A stretch of DNA of 64,000 nt from Pseudomethylobacillus aquaticus (GCF_003730115.1 NZ_RJVP01000003.1:1-64000), one strand, 5' to 3'; counted from the stretch's first letter, positions 46,759-55,751 are shown. A program made the numbers and translations. Notes: generated by a model from the sequence alone, not told the origin.

Positions 46759-46863
46759 TTTTCTCCCCAAATCATCTAGAGCACTCGGTAGTAGTGCTTA
46801 ATTTTCTCTGCCGTCAGCTTTTTGTGAGTTTTTAAAAAGCCTTCAAAATTACCAAAAGCATAC

Positions 46864-47045
46864 TGTAACCCGCCCCATTTTTAGCAGCTGTCAGGAGTAG
46901 AGTATGTTAAAAAGAGCTGCCTTCTGTTCCAGGGTAATGTCGGCTAGAACCATATTGGATCGTTCGTGATTGTAGTTGCGCATCCAGTCATTAGCATAGT
47001 GCTGCACCTCTTCTATTTGATTGGCTTTCTCAAGCACTAAACCAG
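46864..47045 (-). mobile_element. IS3-family remnant: transposase C-terminus and terminal repeat
   Basis: On the minus strand a frame reads EEVQHYANDWMRNYNHERS, then NMVLADITLEQKAALF, ending at a TGA at 46891. The DWM-YN-ER segment is the C-terminal end of an IS3-group OrfB integrase. It is followed by a terminal-repeat-like end near 46864 (TGTAACCCGCCCC on the plus strand). The rest of the element is missing. It borders the Druantia genes and explains most of the 344-bp gap to brnT. Confidence 0.7.
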
Positions 47046-47066
47046 TTATTCAAATGATCCTGCTGC

Positions 47067-47101
47067 TTGAGTTTTTGTCAAGAAAGGTATAATTTTTATA
47101 C
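47067..47101 (+). promoter_or_regulatory. Promoter and operator of brnTA
   Basis: TTGAGT (47067-47072) and TATAAT (47088-47093) with a 15-base spacer. The -10 box lies inside a perfect inverted repeat GTATAA-TTT-TTATAC (47087-47101), which ends one base before the brnT ATG. BrnA is known to repress its own promoter, so this is the probable operator. Confidence 0.6.
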
Positions 47102-47102
47102 T

Positions 47103-47366
47103 ATGGCAACGTTTGAATTTGACGAACAAAAAAGTCAAAGCAATCATCAAAAACATGGCATCAATTTTATTGACGCTCAAGGATTGTGGGATGACCCGAG
47201 CTTGCTCGAAATTCCTGCAAAAACAGAAGATGAACCACGCTACCTAGTGATTGGGATGATTTTTGGCAAGCACTGGTCTGCCGTGATCACTTATCGAGGT
47301 AGCAATGTGCGGCTTATTTCCGTACGCCGCTCACGCATTGAGGAGGTACAACTTTATGAAGGCTAA
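47103..47366 (+). CDS. brnT: Type II toxin BrnT
   Basis: 87 residues from the ATG at 47103. BrnT is a small ribonuclease of RelE-like fold. Conserved features: FEFDEQKSQSNHQKHGINF at the start, LWDDPSLLEI, and the C-terminal RLISVRRSRIEE. No Shine-Dalgarno sequence precedes the ATG and the -10 box is only about ten bases upstream, so the message may be leaderless. It overlaps brnA by eleven bases. Confidence 0.93.
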   Translation: MATFEFDEQKSQSNHQKHGINFIDAQGLWDDPSLLEIPAKTEDEPRYLVIGMIFGKHWSAVITYRGSNVRLISVRRSRIEEVQLYEG

Positions 47367-47607
47367 AGATTTTGATACGCAGTTCGATGAAGCTGTCGAT
47401 ATCACCAGTGCACTGGACTTAAGCAAAGCAAGCCGTGTGCAGCAAACCCAGAAGCGCGTGAATGTGGACTTTCCCACCTGGATGATTGAATCACTGGACC
47501 GGGAAGCCAGCAAACTTGGCGTCACCAGACAGTCCATCATTAAAGTCTGGCTGGCCGAACGCTTGGAAAAAGCGGCGTCAAGTCATCCAACAAGCGAGCC
47601 CCGATAG
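47356..47607 (+). CDS. brnA: Antitoxin BrnA
   Basis: 83 residues from ATG 47356, with a strong AGGAGG at 47341-47346 inside brnT. BrnA neutralises BrnT and represses the operon through a ribbon-helix-helix domain, seen as VNVDFPTWMIESLDREAS followed by RQSIIKVWLAERL. The much better ribosome site than brnT would keep antitoxin in excess. Confidence 0.93.
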   Translation: MKAKDFDTQFDEAVDITSALDLSKASRVQQTQKRVNVDFPTWMIESLDREASKLGVTRQSIIKVWLAERLEKAASSHPTSEPR

Positions 47608-47822
47608 GGCCATTCTGTGATGGCCAAACCGATTTTTGGTAGCGACCAGAAAGATATTTAACGAGTCGTCTATATATCAGGTTTGCTGTCAGGTTTGATT
47701 GTTTTCGGCGCGATGTTTTCTTATTGGATACCTCGCTAACCGCTCACCGATTTGTTTCTCAAACAACAAGCGGACACCTCATTAGCACCCCCGCTTAAAT
47801 ACCGCTTGCTTGGCAGTTAAAA

Positions 47823-47867
47823 ATCAATAGAATGTATTTTATTAAACTTAATAGTTATTCTATTGAT
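47823..47867. promoter_or_regulatory. Long inverted repeat over the hipB start
   Basis: ATCAATAGAAT (47823-47833) and ATTCTATTGAT (47857-47867) are perfect 11-base inverted copies, 23 bases apart, and the right arm covers the start codon. An inner ATTAA-AC-TTAAT palindrome lies between them. Typical of a HipB operator pair. The rest of 47608-47822 shows no gene. Confidence 0.7.
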
Positions 47868-48207
47868 GCCTAGACAGGAACCCGACATCGTCAACACCAA
47901 CCAGGAAGTGCGCAGTGCGCTGGACGCACTGGGCGCCCGCTTGCGTGCGCATCGCATTCAACAGGGCTGGACGGTGGACAATATGGCTAGCCGTCTTTTT
48001 TGTTCCGCCACCACGTATCGCGCACTTGAAGCGGGCAAACCCGGCACCAGCATCGGCATGCTGGCCAACGCGCTATGGATGCTGGGGCAGCTCGATAGTC
48101 TGGACAGCGTTGCACCGCCCATCGCGGCGTTTCAGTCCGTACGCCGGGTAAGGCGCAAGGCACAGCAGGCGCCCGGCCAGATTGGCGATGATGAACGTGA
48201 CTTCTGA
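47866..48207 (+). CDS. hipB: HipB-type XRE antitoxin
   Basis: 113 residues from ATG 47866 (a TTG at 47863 is possible). A helix-turn-helix of the Cro/XRE type lies at about 20-75 (LRAHRIQQGWTVDNMASRL, TYRALEAGKPGTSIGML). HipB represses the operon and holds HipA inactive. Slightly longer than enteric HipB (88), with a basic C-terminal tail (SVRRVRRKAQ). No ribosome site is evident, and the start lies in the operator. It overlaps hipA by 20 bases. Confidence 0.88.
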   Translation: MPRQEPDIVNTNQEVRSALDALGARLRAHRIQQGWTVDNMASRLFCSATTYRALEAGKPGTSIGMLANALWMLGQLDSLDSVAPPIAAFQSVRRVRRKAQQAPGQIGDDERDF

Positions 48208-49462
48208 GCGCACCATCTACCTCGGCCTGGCTGACCAGTCGAGTGAGCCAACCAGGCCAGTCGGCATACTCAAGCTGGTGCGGCGCGGTGTGATCGAATC
48301 CGGCGAGTTCGCTTACGGCACGCGCTACTTGCAGGCAGAGGATGCCGTGGCGCTGAACCCGGAATATTTGCCGCTGCAGGAGGGTATTTTCAAGCTGAGT
48401 GAGCGGCGTCTGCGTGATGGCGGCGCGCTGCCGCTGACCTTGCGCGATGCCTTGCCCGACAACTGGGGAAGAGCAGTGCTGGAGGCCAGACAAGGTGGCC
48501 CGGTGGACGATATCGATGCCTTGCTGATGACCAACCGCCACCGCATCGGCGCCATGGTGTTCAACGAAACACTGCCCTTGCCTAGCCCTTTGGCCACCGA
48601 AGCCACACACGATGCAGACGCGCACGATGACGCCATACCCCTGACGGCGCTGCACGAGGCGGTGATGCGCATTGAACGGCACCTTGAGATCACGTCCGAG
48701 ATGCGCCGCCTGTTGCAGCGTGGCGGAACGCTGGGCGGCGCACGTCCCAAGATGAATTTCATTCACGACAACAGGCGCTGGATCGCCAAATTCCCGTCCG
48801 CCAGCGACGACCATGATGTTGAAGTACTCGAAGCAGCCACTCTGGAACTGGCTGCGCAATGCGGCATCGAGGTGCCGGCAAGGCAACTGGTCGCCATTCC
48901 GAACGGTCACGCGCTACTGGTGCAGCGCTTCGACCGGCTTGGTCCACTGGGGCAGGAACGCTGCTTGCATTACCTTTCGGCAGCGGCACTGCTGGATGCC
49001 CCTTACGAAAGCAGCCTGGGCAGTTATGTGGAACTGGCGCAGTTGATACGTCGCATCTCGGCGCAGCCCAGACACGACTTGGTGCAATTATTCCGGCGAC
49101 TGGTGCTCAATCTGATCGTCGATAACACAGACGATCATGTAAAAAATCATGGCATGCTCTACGCAGGCAATGGTCAATATCGCTTGTCGCCCGCTTTTGA
49201 TATGGTGATGCAACTAAACAACCTGGGCTATCAGCAACTGGCCATCACGCCGGGCGTGATGCAATCCAGCCTGTCACTGGCACGGGATGCCGCGGTGCAG
49301 TTCGGTCTGGATAAAACAAGCACCGAAGGCATCATCACCCACACCAGACAGCAAGCCGAAAACAGTCTGGCGACTATCGTGCGCTCGCTAGGCGGCAATG
49401 AAGTGTTGATCGCACGTGTACGCACCTGCCTGGAACGGCAATGGCGCATCATCAACGCGTGA
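48188..49462 (+). CDS. hipA: HipA-family serine/threonine kinase toxin
   Basis: 424 residues from ATG 48188 (48191 also possible). HipA kinases phosphorylate translation factors such as GltX and cause growth arrest. The N-terminal sub-domain (about 1-110) precedes the kinase core with the ejectable P-loop region GTLGGARPK (about 180-188), the catalytic loop IVDNTDDHVKNHGM (about 308-321) and the DFD-like SPAFDMV (about 334). All key residues are present, so it should be active. Codon usage is close to the host. Confidence 0.92.
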   Translation: MMNVTSERTIYLGLADQSSEPTRPVGILKLVRRGVIESGEFAYGTRYLQAEDAVALNPEYLPLQEGIFKLSERRLRDGGALPLTLRDALPDNWGRAVLEARQGGPVDDIDALLMTNRHRIGAMVFNETLPLPSPLATEATHDADAHDDAIPLTALHEAVMRIERHLEITSEMRRLLQRGGTLGGARPKMNFIHDNRRWIAKFPSASDDHDVEVLEAATLELAAQCGIEVPARQLVAIPNGHALLVQRFDRLGPLGQERCLHYLSAAALLDAPYESSLGSYVELAQLIRRISAQPRHDLVQLFRRLVLNLIVDNTDDHVKNHGMLYAGNGQYRLSPAFDMVMQLNNLGYQQLAITPGVMQSSLSLARDAAVQFGLDKTSTEGIITHTRQQAENSLATIVRSLGGNEVLIARVRTCLERQWRIINA

Positions 49463-49493
49463 TACACCGCAATATCAGGCATAAGGAAACAAC

Positions 49494-50066
49494 ATGCACA
49501 CGTCCGACTCACTCCACCGCTGCGCCTGGGCCGGCAGCAATGCGCTGATGCGCCATTACCACGACACCGAATGGGGGGTGCCGCAGCACGACAGCCGCAT
49601 GTTGTGGGAGATGTTGATGCTGGAGGGGTTTCAGGCCGGTTTGTCCTGGCTGACGGTGCTGCGCAAACGCGAGGCGTTCCGGCTGGCGTTCGCCAACTTC
49701 GAGCCTGCCCTGGTGGCGGCGTTAGGTGAGGCCGATGTGCTGCGCCTGATGGCAGACCCCGGCATCATCCGCGCACGCGCCAAGATCGAGGCCACCATAC
49801 GTGGTGCGCAGATCTACTGCCAGATGGCCGAGCGCGGCGAGGCGTTCAATGATTTCTGCTGGGCGTTCACCGAAGGCCAGGTACTGCCTGGTGATGGGCA
49901 GTCGGTGCCGGTACAGACGCCGCTTTCGGAGCACATCTCGAAACAGCTGAAGAAACGCGGTTTCAAGTTCGTGGGGCCTACCATCGTCTACGCCTGGATG
50001 CAGGCGATCGGCATGGTGAACGACCACAGCGCGGCTTGCTTCCGGCGCGACACGCACCGGGTTTAA
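49494..50066 (+). CDS. tag: DNA-3-methyladenine glycosylase I (Tag)
   Basis: 190 residues. Tag removes 3-methyladenine from alkylated DNA. The zinc-binding residues are in place: Cys10, His23, His178 and Cys182, corresponding to enteric Cys4, His17, His175 and Cys179. The motif HDTEWGVPQHDSRMLWEMLMLEG-like block is typical (key residues E26, W27, E46 region). It stands between the HipBA genes and the flgL end and looks resident by composition. Confidence 0.95.
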   Translation: MHTSDSLHRCAWAGSNALMRHYHDTEWGVPQHDSRMLWEMLMLEGFQAGLSWLTVLRKREAFRLAFANFEPALVAALGEADVLRLMADPGIIRARAKIEATIRGAQIYCQMAERGEAFNDFCWAFTEGQVLPGDGQSVPVQTPLSEHISKQLKKRGFKFVGPTIVYAWMQAIGMVNDHSAACFRRDTHRV

Positions 50067-50167
50067 AGCGCGGCGCTGTAGTGCCTGCGGCATGGGGATT
50101 AGGAGCGATGGGCCATTAACGGCTTGGGTGGGGGGAAAGCCGATAACGACCCACCGTCCTAAAGTTG

Positions 50168-50258
50168 ACTGTTAAATCTTGTTAGTAAATCTTGGTGCTG
50201 AATCTCACTGCTGAACCTTAACCCTGCACTTGAGCGCTCAAGTTAGGTGCTCAAGTTA
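50168..50258. repeat. Seven-copy degenerate 13-bp tandem array between tag and flgL
   Basis: Consecutive units: ACTGTTAAATCTT, GTTAGTAAATCTT, GGTGCTGAATCTC, ACTGCTGAACCTT, AACCCTGCACTTG, AGCGCTCAAGTTA, GGTGCTCAAGTTA, with a possible eighth. Adjacent units share most positions (the last two differ at two bases). A perfect 16-base palindrome ACTTGAGCGCTCAAGT (50228-50243) lies across units five and six and may act as a terminator stem for the converging tag and flgL genes. Confidence 0.75.
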
Positions 50259-50321
50259 AGTGATAGCACACCCGTCTGCAAGGCCCGCTTTCATAGCTGA
50301 CGACAGCTTAGCTGGCCTGCA

Positions 50322-51236
50322 TTACAGCAAGTCGAACAGCGACAGGCTGGTGGTTTGTACAAACGATTTCTGTGCCGCTTCCAGGATGGTCTGTTGCTGG
50401 CTCAGATCGGATAGCGCTTTGGCATAATCCAGATCCTGCAAGTCAGACAGCGATTCGGCGTACTGCAGCTCGCGGCTCTTGCCCGCCTCGTCCAGTTGTT
50501 CCAGCTCGTTCAAATAGGTGCCCACCTGGGCGCGCTTGGTGAGCACCTGATCCAGCGTGGTGCCCAGCTCGCCGGTCAGCGTGGCCAGGCCCGCGTTCAA
50601 TGCGTCCTTGTCGGCTTGGGTCGTGATCGGCGTCTCCAGCAGGCTGGCCAGGTCGTTCAGGGTGGCGAACACATTGCGCGTGCCCACCTGGAACAGGCTG
50701 CCGCCGTTCTCGGACACCGGCATCGTGCGTGCCGAAGCGACCTGCACCAGTTGCTGCCCGTTATCGCCCTGATAGGTGGCGCCACCCGGGCTGGCAACGA
50801 AGGCAGGGGTGGCGCTCTGATACCCGGAGAACAGGTAATTGCCAGCCCCATCGCGGCTGTTGGCGAGGCCGATCAGCTGGTCCAGCGCACCACGCAGCTC
50901 GGTGGCGAGGTAACCGCGTTGCTGGTTATCCAGCGTGGGGTTGGCCGCGCCGACCAGGTTGGATTTGGTGGCCACCAGCAGGTCGGTGATGCTGCCCAGC
51001 GTGCTTTCCACCTGACTCATCTGTGTGGTGGCGTGTTGGCGGTTGTCGGCATATTGCGCGTTGAGGCTCTGTGCCTGCTTGATCTCCAGCGCACGCGCAG
51101 CGGCGACCGGGTCGTCCGAGGGCGTCAGGAGGCGTTTGTTGCTGGCGATCTGCTGCTGCAGGCGCGCCTGCTGTGATTGCAGCTCGCTGATGCGACTGAT
51201 GCCAGCCTGATAGAGGGTGTTGGTGCTGATGCGCAT
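50322..51236 (-). CDS. flgL: Hook-filament junction protein FlgL (HAP3)
   Basis: 304 residues. FlgL joins FlgK to the filament. Flagellin-like N-terminus (RISTNTLYQAGISRISELQS, SNKRLLTPSDDPVAAARALE) and C-terminus (DLDYAKALSDLSQQQTILEA) identify it. It is the last gene of the minus-strand flg run, 26 bases after flgK. CAGGAG precedes the start. Confidence 0.96.
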   Translation of the reverse strand: MRISTNTLYQAGISRISELQSQQARLQQQIASNKRLLTPSDDPVAAARALEIKQAQSLNAQYADNRQHATTQMSQVESTLGSITDLLVATKSNLVGAANPTLDNQQRGYLATELRGALDQLIGLANSRDGAGNYLFSGYQSATPAFVASPGGATYQGDNGQQLVQVASARTMPVSENGGSLFQVGTRNVFATLNDLASLLETPITTQADKDALNAGLATLTGELGTTLDQVLTKRAQVGTYLNELEQLDEAGKSRELQYAESLSDLQDLDYAKALSDLSQQQTILEAAQKSFVQTTSLSLFDLL

Positions 51237-51262
51237 GGCGGCTCCTGATTAGCGTCCTGAAC

Positions 51263-52900
51263 TTAACGACCTAGCGCGAGCAGAATGTCGAACATCTGAT
51301 CCGCGATCTGCATGAACTTGCCCGCCGCCTGATACGCCTGCTGATAACGCAGCAGATTGGTGGCCTCTTCGTCCAGGTTCACCCCCGATTCCGATTGTTG
51401 CGCGGCGACACTGTAGGCCAGCACGCGCTCTTCTGCGGCGCCGGTGATGCTGAGCTCGCGGGTCTTGTTACCCACCATGCTGATCAGCTGGTTATACGCG
51501 CCCTGATAGGTGGTGGTGCCGCTGTTCAAGGTGTTGCTGGTCTGCAAGCCAGCCAGCAACAGCAGATTGCGGTTATCCGCACTGCCACTGGGGGCCGGGC
51601 CACCTGCGGCGATCTGGCTGATGTCATCCAGCGTGACCTTGATGGTGCTGGCCACGTTGTACGTGGGCTTGATCACAAATTCGTCACCGGCCGCCAGGCT
51701 GCCGGATGCCAGGGCGATGCGGATGCCATCCACCGTCTGCGGCAGGCTGTCGTACGCTTGCACCTGGCCATCATTCAGGCGGGTGAGCTTGTACTGACTG
51801 CCATCGTATTGCAGCCGGTAGTCGCTGGCGGTGACCGCCCCGCTCTGCACCACATTCACGCTCAGTTCAGCGCTGCCGGTATTGCGGCCACTGGCACTCA
51901 CCAGCGGCGCGGCCACACTGAAAAAATCCGTTCCGGCTGCACCAGTGCTGTCCAGCCCCTGCTTGTGCTGGGTGTTGAAGGTATCGGCCAGCACCAGGGC
52001 GATACGCCCCAGCTGGTTCTGCATGGCATCCAGCGACTCGGTGCGGAATTCCAGCAAGCCGCCCAGGCTACCGCCTGCCAGCGTGCCGGGCGCCAACAGA
52101 CTGGTGCTGCTCTTGCCCTGATAAGCGATCTCGAGACGGGTAGGGTCGGTGGGGGACGCCATGGTTTGCAGGCCATAGGATTGCGTGCCCACCACCAGCG
52201 GCAGGCCGTTGCCGATGAACAGGTTGTACTCGCCGTTACCCTGATTGACCACCGAGGTCTTGACCAGCTTGCTGAGTTCGCTAACCAGCAGGTCTCGCTG
52301 ATCCATCAAGTCATTGGGTGGGTAACCCTCTGCGCCGATGGCCTTGGAGATCACGTCATTGAGCCCGGCGATCTGCTTGGCATAGCTGTTCACTTCGGTG
52401 ACATGGCCCTGCAGCTGCACGTTGATGCCGCTGCGTATCTCTTCCATGCGCTCACCCAGGTCCTGAAAGCGCCCCACGAAGGAATGCGCGGTGGACAACA
52501 TGGCCTGACGGCTGGGAGCATCACCCGGGTTGGTAGATAAGGTCTGCAGGCTGCTGAAGAACTGCTGCATGGCCGATGAAAGCCCAGCGCTGTCGTCGGC
52601 CAGCAGGTTATCGAGTTGTTTGATCTGTGCCGAGTAGGCGTTGATGGCGGCGCTGCTCGACTGGCTGCTGGTCACCTGCCGCGACAGCAGCTCGTTGTAG
52701 ACACGCGTGACTGCCGTGACCTGCGCGCCCTGCCCCACATAGCCATAGCCGAAGTTCTGCGATTGCGCAGCCGACTGCACCACCACCTGGCGCGAGTAGC
52801 CGGGCGTGGCCGCGTTGGCGATATTGTGGCCAGTGGTGCTGATACCCACTTGTGCCGCTGCCAGCGCGCTCTGGCCGATGTTAAGGATATTGGAAGCCAT
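51263..52900 (-). CDS. flgK: Hook-associated protein FlgK (HAP1)
   Basis: 545 residues. FlgK caps the hook and starts the hook-filament junction. The N-terminus MASNILNIGQSALAAAQVGI with NAATPGYSRQVV and the C-terminus (NLDEEATNLLRYQQAYQAAG) carry the rod/hook family signatures. Length is standard. Confidence 0.97.
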   Translation of the reverse strand: MASNILNIGQSALAAAQVGISTTGHNIANAATPGYSRQVVVQSAAQSQNFGYGYVGQGAQVTAVTRVYNELLSRQVTSSQSSSAAINAYSAQIKQLDNLLADDSAGLSSAMQQFFSSLQTLSTNPGDAPSRQAMLSTAHSFVGRFQDLGERMEEIRSGINVQLQGHVTEVNSYAKQIAGLNDVISKAIGAEGYPPNDLMDQRDLLVSELSKLVKTSVVNQGNGEYNLFIGNGLPLVVGTQSYGLQTMASPTDPTRLEIAYQGKSSTSLLAPGTLAGGSLGGLLEFRTESLDAMQNQLGRIALVLADTFNTQHKQGLDSTGAAGTDFFSVAAPLVSASGRNTGSAELSVNVVQSGAVTASDYRLQYDGSQYKLTRLNDGQVQAYDSLPQTVDGIRIALASGSLAAGDEFVIKPTYNVASTIKVTLDDISQIAAGGPAPSGSADNRNLLLLAGLQTSNTLNSGTTTYQGAYNQLISMVGNKTRELSITGAAEERVLAYSVAAQQSESGVNLDEEATNLLRYQQAYQAAGKFMQIADQMFDILLALGR

Positions 52901-52957
52901 GATGCTTTCAGATCACCTGATATGTTTGAGCTGTTGACGGCATCAAAATCAAAAACT

Positions 52958-53944
52958 TTAAGCGCTCATGCTGCGACGGATCACTTGCGCCAGCTTGCTG
53001 GCGTAGTTGGGGTCGGTGGCATAACCGGAAGCCTGCATGGCCTGAGCATAGGCTTTGGCGTCACTCACATTGGCCATCACGCTCTGGTAGCGCGGGTTGC
53101 CGCTGATGAGCCTGGCAAAATCGGCGAACGCATCGGCATAGGAATCATAGGCGCGGAATTTCTCCACGCGGGTCTGTTTGACGCCGTTGATATATTCGGT
53201 GGTAGGCACCTCGGCCACCTTGCCCTGCCAGTTGCCCGTGGCCTTGATGCCGAACAGGTTGTGGCTGCTGGAGCCATCGGCCTGACGGATCTGATGACGA
53301 CCCCAGCCACTTTCCAGTGCGGCTTGTCCCACCATGAAGGCGGCCGGGATGCCGGTGGCAGCGCTGGCGGCTTCCGCATGTTGCAACATGGTTTGGCGGA
53401 ACTGCGTCACATGACGGGGGGCGTTACGGTTGGCAGCGCTGTCGACAGCCGGCATGGCCGTCATCGGCGCTTTGACCTCGGGCCGGTTCGACACCAGCAA
53501 CTCCGGCACTGGTGCCAGCATGGCGCCGATCTGCTGATAACGACTGAGCGGTTTGCTGAGCTCAAGCTTGTTTATTTCGAGCTTGCTGGTTTGTGCACTG
53601 TTCAGGTCAGGCACGGCGGGGGCGCGTGCGCCCAGCTGGCGTGCCAGCACATCGGCCAGGCCCAGGCCACGCTTGGCCATGGATTGACTCAGCTGCTGGT
53701 CCAGCATGGAGGTGAAGGTGCGGGTCTGTTCATTATCCAGCATGCCATTCTGCGGACTGGCGTCGCGCATGCTTTTCAGCATCATGTTCACGAACATGGC
53801 CTCGAACTGCACCGCCGTGGCTTTGATGGCTTCAGGAGCGTTGCTGCGTGCGGAGCGCTTCAGCGCTTCCAGGCTGCCGGCATCGGCGGCGAGCTGCCCG
53901 GTGGCGGCCGGCAGTTTGTTGGTGTTTTGTGGGGAGTCGATCAT
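52958..53944 (-). CDS. flgJ: Rod-cap protein and peptidoglycan hydrolase FlgJ
   Basis: 328 residues. The N-terminal half is the rod scaffold (about 20-110: FEAMFVNMMLKSMRDASPQ); the C-terminal half is a glucosaminidase domain (about 175-325) with the catalytic Glu in QAALESGWG and HNLFGIKA. It opens the cell wall for the rod. The bifunctional form is typical of beta- and gammaproteobacteria. It follows flgI by 12 bases. Confidence 0.96.
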   Translation of the reverse strand: MIDSPQNTNKLPAATGQLAADAGSLEALKRSARSNAPEAIKATAVQFEAMFVNMMLKSMRDASPQNGMLDNEQTRTFTSMLDQQLSQSMAKRGLGLADVLARQLGARAPAVPDLNSAQTSKLEINKLELSKPLSRYQQIGAMLAPVPELLVSNRPEVKAPMTAMPAVDSAANRNAPRHVTQFRQTMLQHAEAASAATGIPAAFMVGQAALESGWGRHQIRQADGSSSHNLFGIKATGNWQGKVAEVPTTEYINGVKQTRVEKFRAYDSYADAFADFARLISGNPRYQSVMANVSDAKAYAQAMQASGYATDPNYASKLAQVIRRSMSA

Positions 53945-53956
53945 GGCCGGTCTGCC

Positions 53957-55057
53957 TTAGATGATTTCCAGCTCGGCACGCAGCGAGCCAGCCGCCTTCA
54001 TGGCTTGCAGGATGGCCAGCAGGTCCTGCGGGCTGGCACCGATGGCGTTGAGTGCCTTGAGCACATCGGCCAGCGAAGCGCCGCCTTCCAGCAGCATGAC
54101 CTTACCCGGTTCTTTGTTGATCTCGATCTGCGAGATGGAGGTGGACACCGTGTCGCCACGTGAGAATGCGCCGGGCTGGCTGATCACTGGCGCGGTGTTG
54201 ATCACCACCGACAAGTTGCCGTGCGAAACCGCGCAATCTTCCAGCGTGACGTTCTGGTTCATCACCACCGAACCGGTACGCGCATTGAGGATGACCTTGG
54301 CACTGGAAGCACCCGGTTGCACATTGAGGCTTTCCAGGCGGCCAAGGAAGGCGACACGCGCCCCGCTGTCGGCTGGCGCACGCACGCGGATCACGCGGCC
54401 GTCCTGCGCCGTGGCGGTGCCCGGACCGAACTGGCGGTTGATGCCTTCCACCACCAGGCCGGCGGTGCTGAAACTGGATTCGATCAACTCCAGGTTGATG
54501 GTATCGCTGTGTAACAGGGTGCTGGGCAGGGCGCGTTCCACCGTGGCGCCGCCCGAGACGCGGCCCACACTCAGGTGGTTGATCTGTGTGCTGCTGCCAC
54601 TGGCCGCCGCGCCCACGCCGCCCACCAGCAGGTTACCCTGCGCCATGGCATACACCTGACCGTCGGCCCCCTTGAGTGGGGTCATGAGCAAGGTGCCACC
54701 GCGCAAGCTCTTGGCGTTACCCATGGACGAAACGGTGATATCGAGTTGCTGACCCGGCTGCGCAAAGGCGGGCAGGCTGCTGGTGACCATCACCGCCGCC
54801 ACGTTCTTGAGCTGCAGATTGGTGCCTATGGGCAAGGTGATGCCCATGGACTGCATCATGTTGATGATGCTTTGTACCGTGAACGGGGTTTGCGTGGTCT
54901 GGTCGCCGGTGCCATCCAGGCCCACCACCAGGCCATACCCCAGCAACTGGTTGCTGCGCACACCTTGGATGGTGGCCAGGTCTTTCAAACGCTCGGCATG
55001 CAGCGGCAGGCTGGTGAGCAGCAATAAAAGCAAGGAAAGGCAGCGCATCATGGTCAT
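53957..55057 (-). CDS. flgI: P-ring protein FlgI
   Basis: 366 residues with a cleavable signal peptide (MRCLSLLLLLLTSLPLHA). FlgI forms the periplasmic P ring. Conserved segments: ERLKDLATIQGVRSNQLLGY, GLDGTGDQTTQTPFT and VVMNQNVTLEDCAVSHGNL. The start may be the ATG at 55057 or one of two ATGs a few codons in; it lies three bases after flgH. Confidence 0.97.
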   Translation of the reverse strand: MTMMRCLSLLLLLLTSLPLHAERLKDLATIQGVRSNQLLGYGLVVGLDGTGDQTTQTPFTVQSIINMMQSMGITLPIGTNLQLKNVAAVMVTSSLPAFAQPGQQLDITVSSMGNAKSLRGGTLLMTPLKGADGQVYAMAQGNLLVGGVGAAASGSSTQINHLSVGRVSGGATVERALPSTLLHSDTINLELIESSFSTAGLVVEGINRQFGPGTATAQDGRVIRVRAPADSGARVAFLGRLESLNVQPGASSAKVILNARTGSVVMNQNVTLEDCAVSHGNLSVVINTAPVISQPGAFSRGDTVSTSISQIEINKEPGKVMLLEGGASLADVLKALNAIGASPQDLLAILQAMKAAGSLRAELEII

Positions 55058-55060
55058 GGC

Positions 55061-55738
55061 CTACAGCGGGATGAAACTCAAAAAGAAACGCGACAGGATG
55101 TTGGCGATCTGCGCGGCATCCACCTTGGCGCCGGAACGGTACTCCACACGGGCATCGGCCACGCGGTTGGACGGCACCACATTACCCAGTGCGATGGTGT
55201 CCGGGTTGACCACGCCAGAGAAGCGCACGAACTCGGTGCCCTTGTCGAAGGACACCTGTTTCTCGCCACTGACCAGCAGATTGCCGTTGCTGTAGACCTC
55301 GATGACGGTCACGCCGATGTTGCCAGTGAAGTTGTTGCTGGCATTGCTGGCCGCCTTGTCCTCGTAGCCGAGATCGGAGCTGGCCGACATGGTGGCACTG
55401 CCGATGGGGTTACCACGGAAGGCGGCGATGGCACCGCTCACCTCACCTGATTTATTGGCCGAGCTGGTCCCTGCCTTGTTGGCGCTGGTGTTCTCGCTGA
55501 TGGTGATGGTGAGGATGTCCCCCACCAGACGTGCACGTCTGTCCTCGAACAGGGGACGATAGGCACCCGCTTTGTAGATGCTGCCGGAGGTGCCGGCCAC
55601 CTGCTCGTTGGGCACCGGTTTGGCCGTCATGGGGGTTTTGACGATGCTGTCCGGCGTCACGGCACAGCCGCCCAGTAACGCCAGCATCAGGCTAGCGGTC
55701 AGGCTAGCTATCAGAATCGGATTAGCGTGCAGGCGCAT
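55061..55738 (-). CDS. flgH: L-ring lipoprotein FlgH
   Basis: 225 residues from ATG 55738 (GGAG seven bases upstream). FlgH forms the outer-membrane L ring. A lipoprotein signal ends in LLGGC, making Cys25 the lipidated residue. Conserved parts: GSIYKAGAYRPLFEDRRAR, VGDILTITISENTSA and SFDKGTEFVRFSGVVNPDTI. The signal sequence contains a short 12-bp repeat coding SLTASL. Confidence 0.97.
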   Translation of the reverse strand: MRLHANPILIASLTASLMLALLGGCAVTPDSIVKTPMTAKPVPNEQVAGTSGSIYKAGAYRPLFEDRRARLVGDILTITISENTSANKAGTSSANKSGEVSGAIAAFRGNPIGSATMSASSDLGYEDKAASNASNNFTGNIGVTVIEVYSNGNLLVSGEKQVSFDKGTEFVRFSGVVNPDTIALGNVVPSNRVADARVEYRSGAKVDAAQIANILSRFFLSFIPL

Positions 55739-55751
55739 CAAGGTCTCCAGG

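Noticed and set aside
50139-50146. GCCGATAA resembling a sigma-28 -10 element after tag
   Set aside because: No TAAA/TCAA at the right distance and no gene downstream in that direction.
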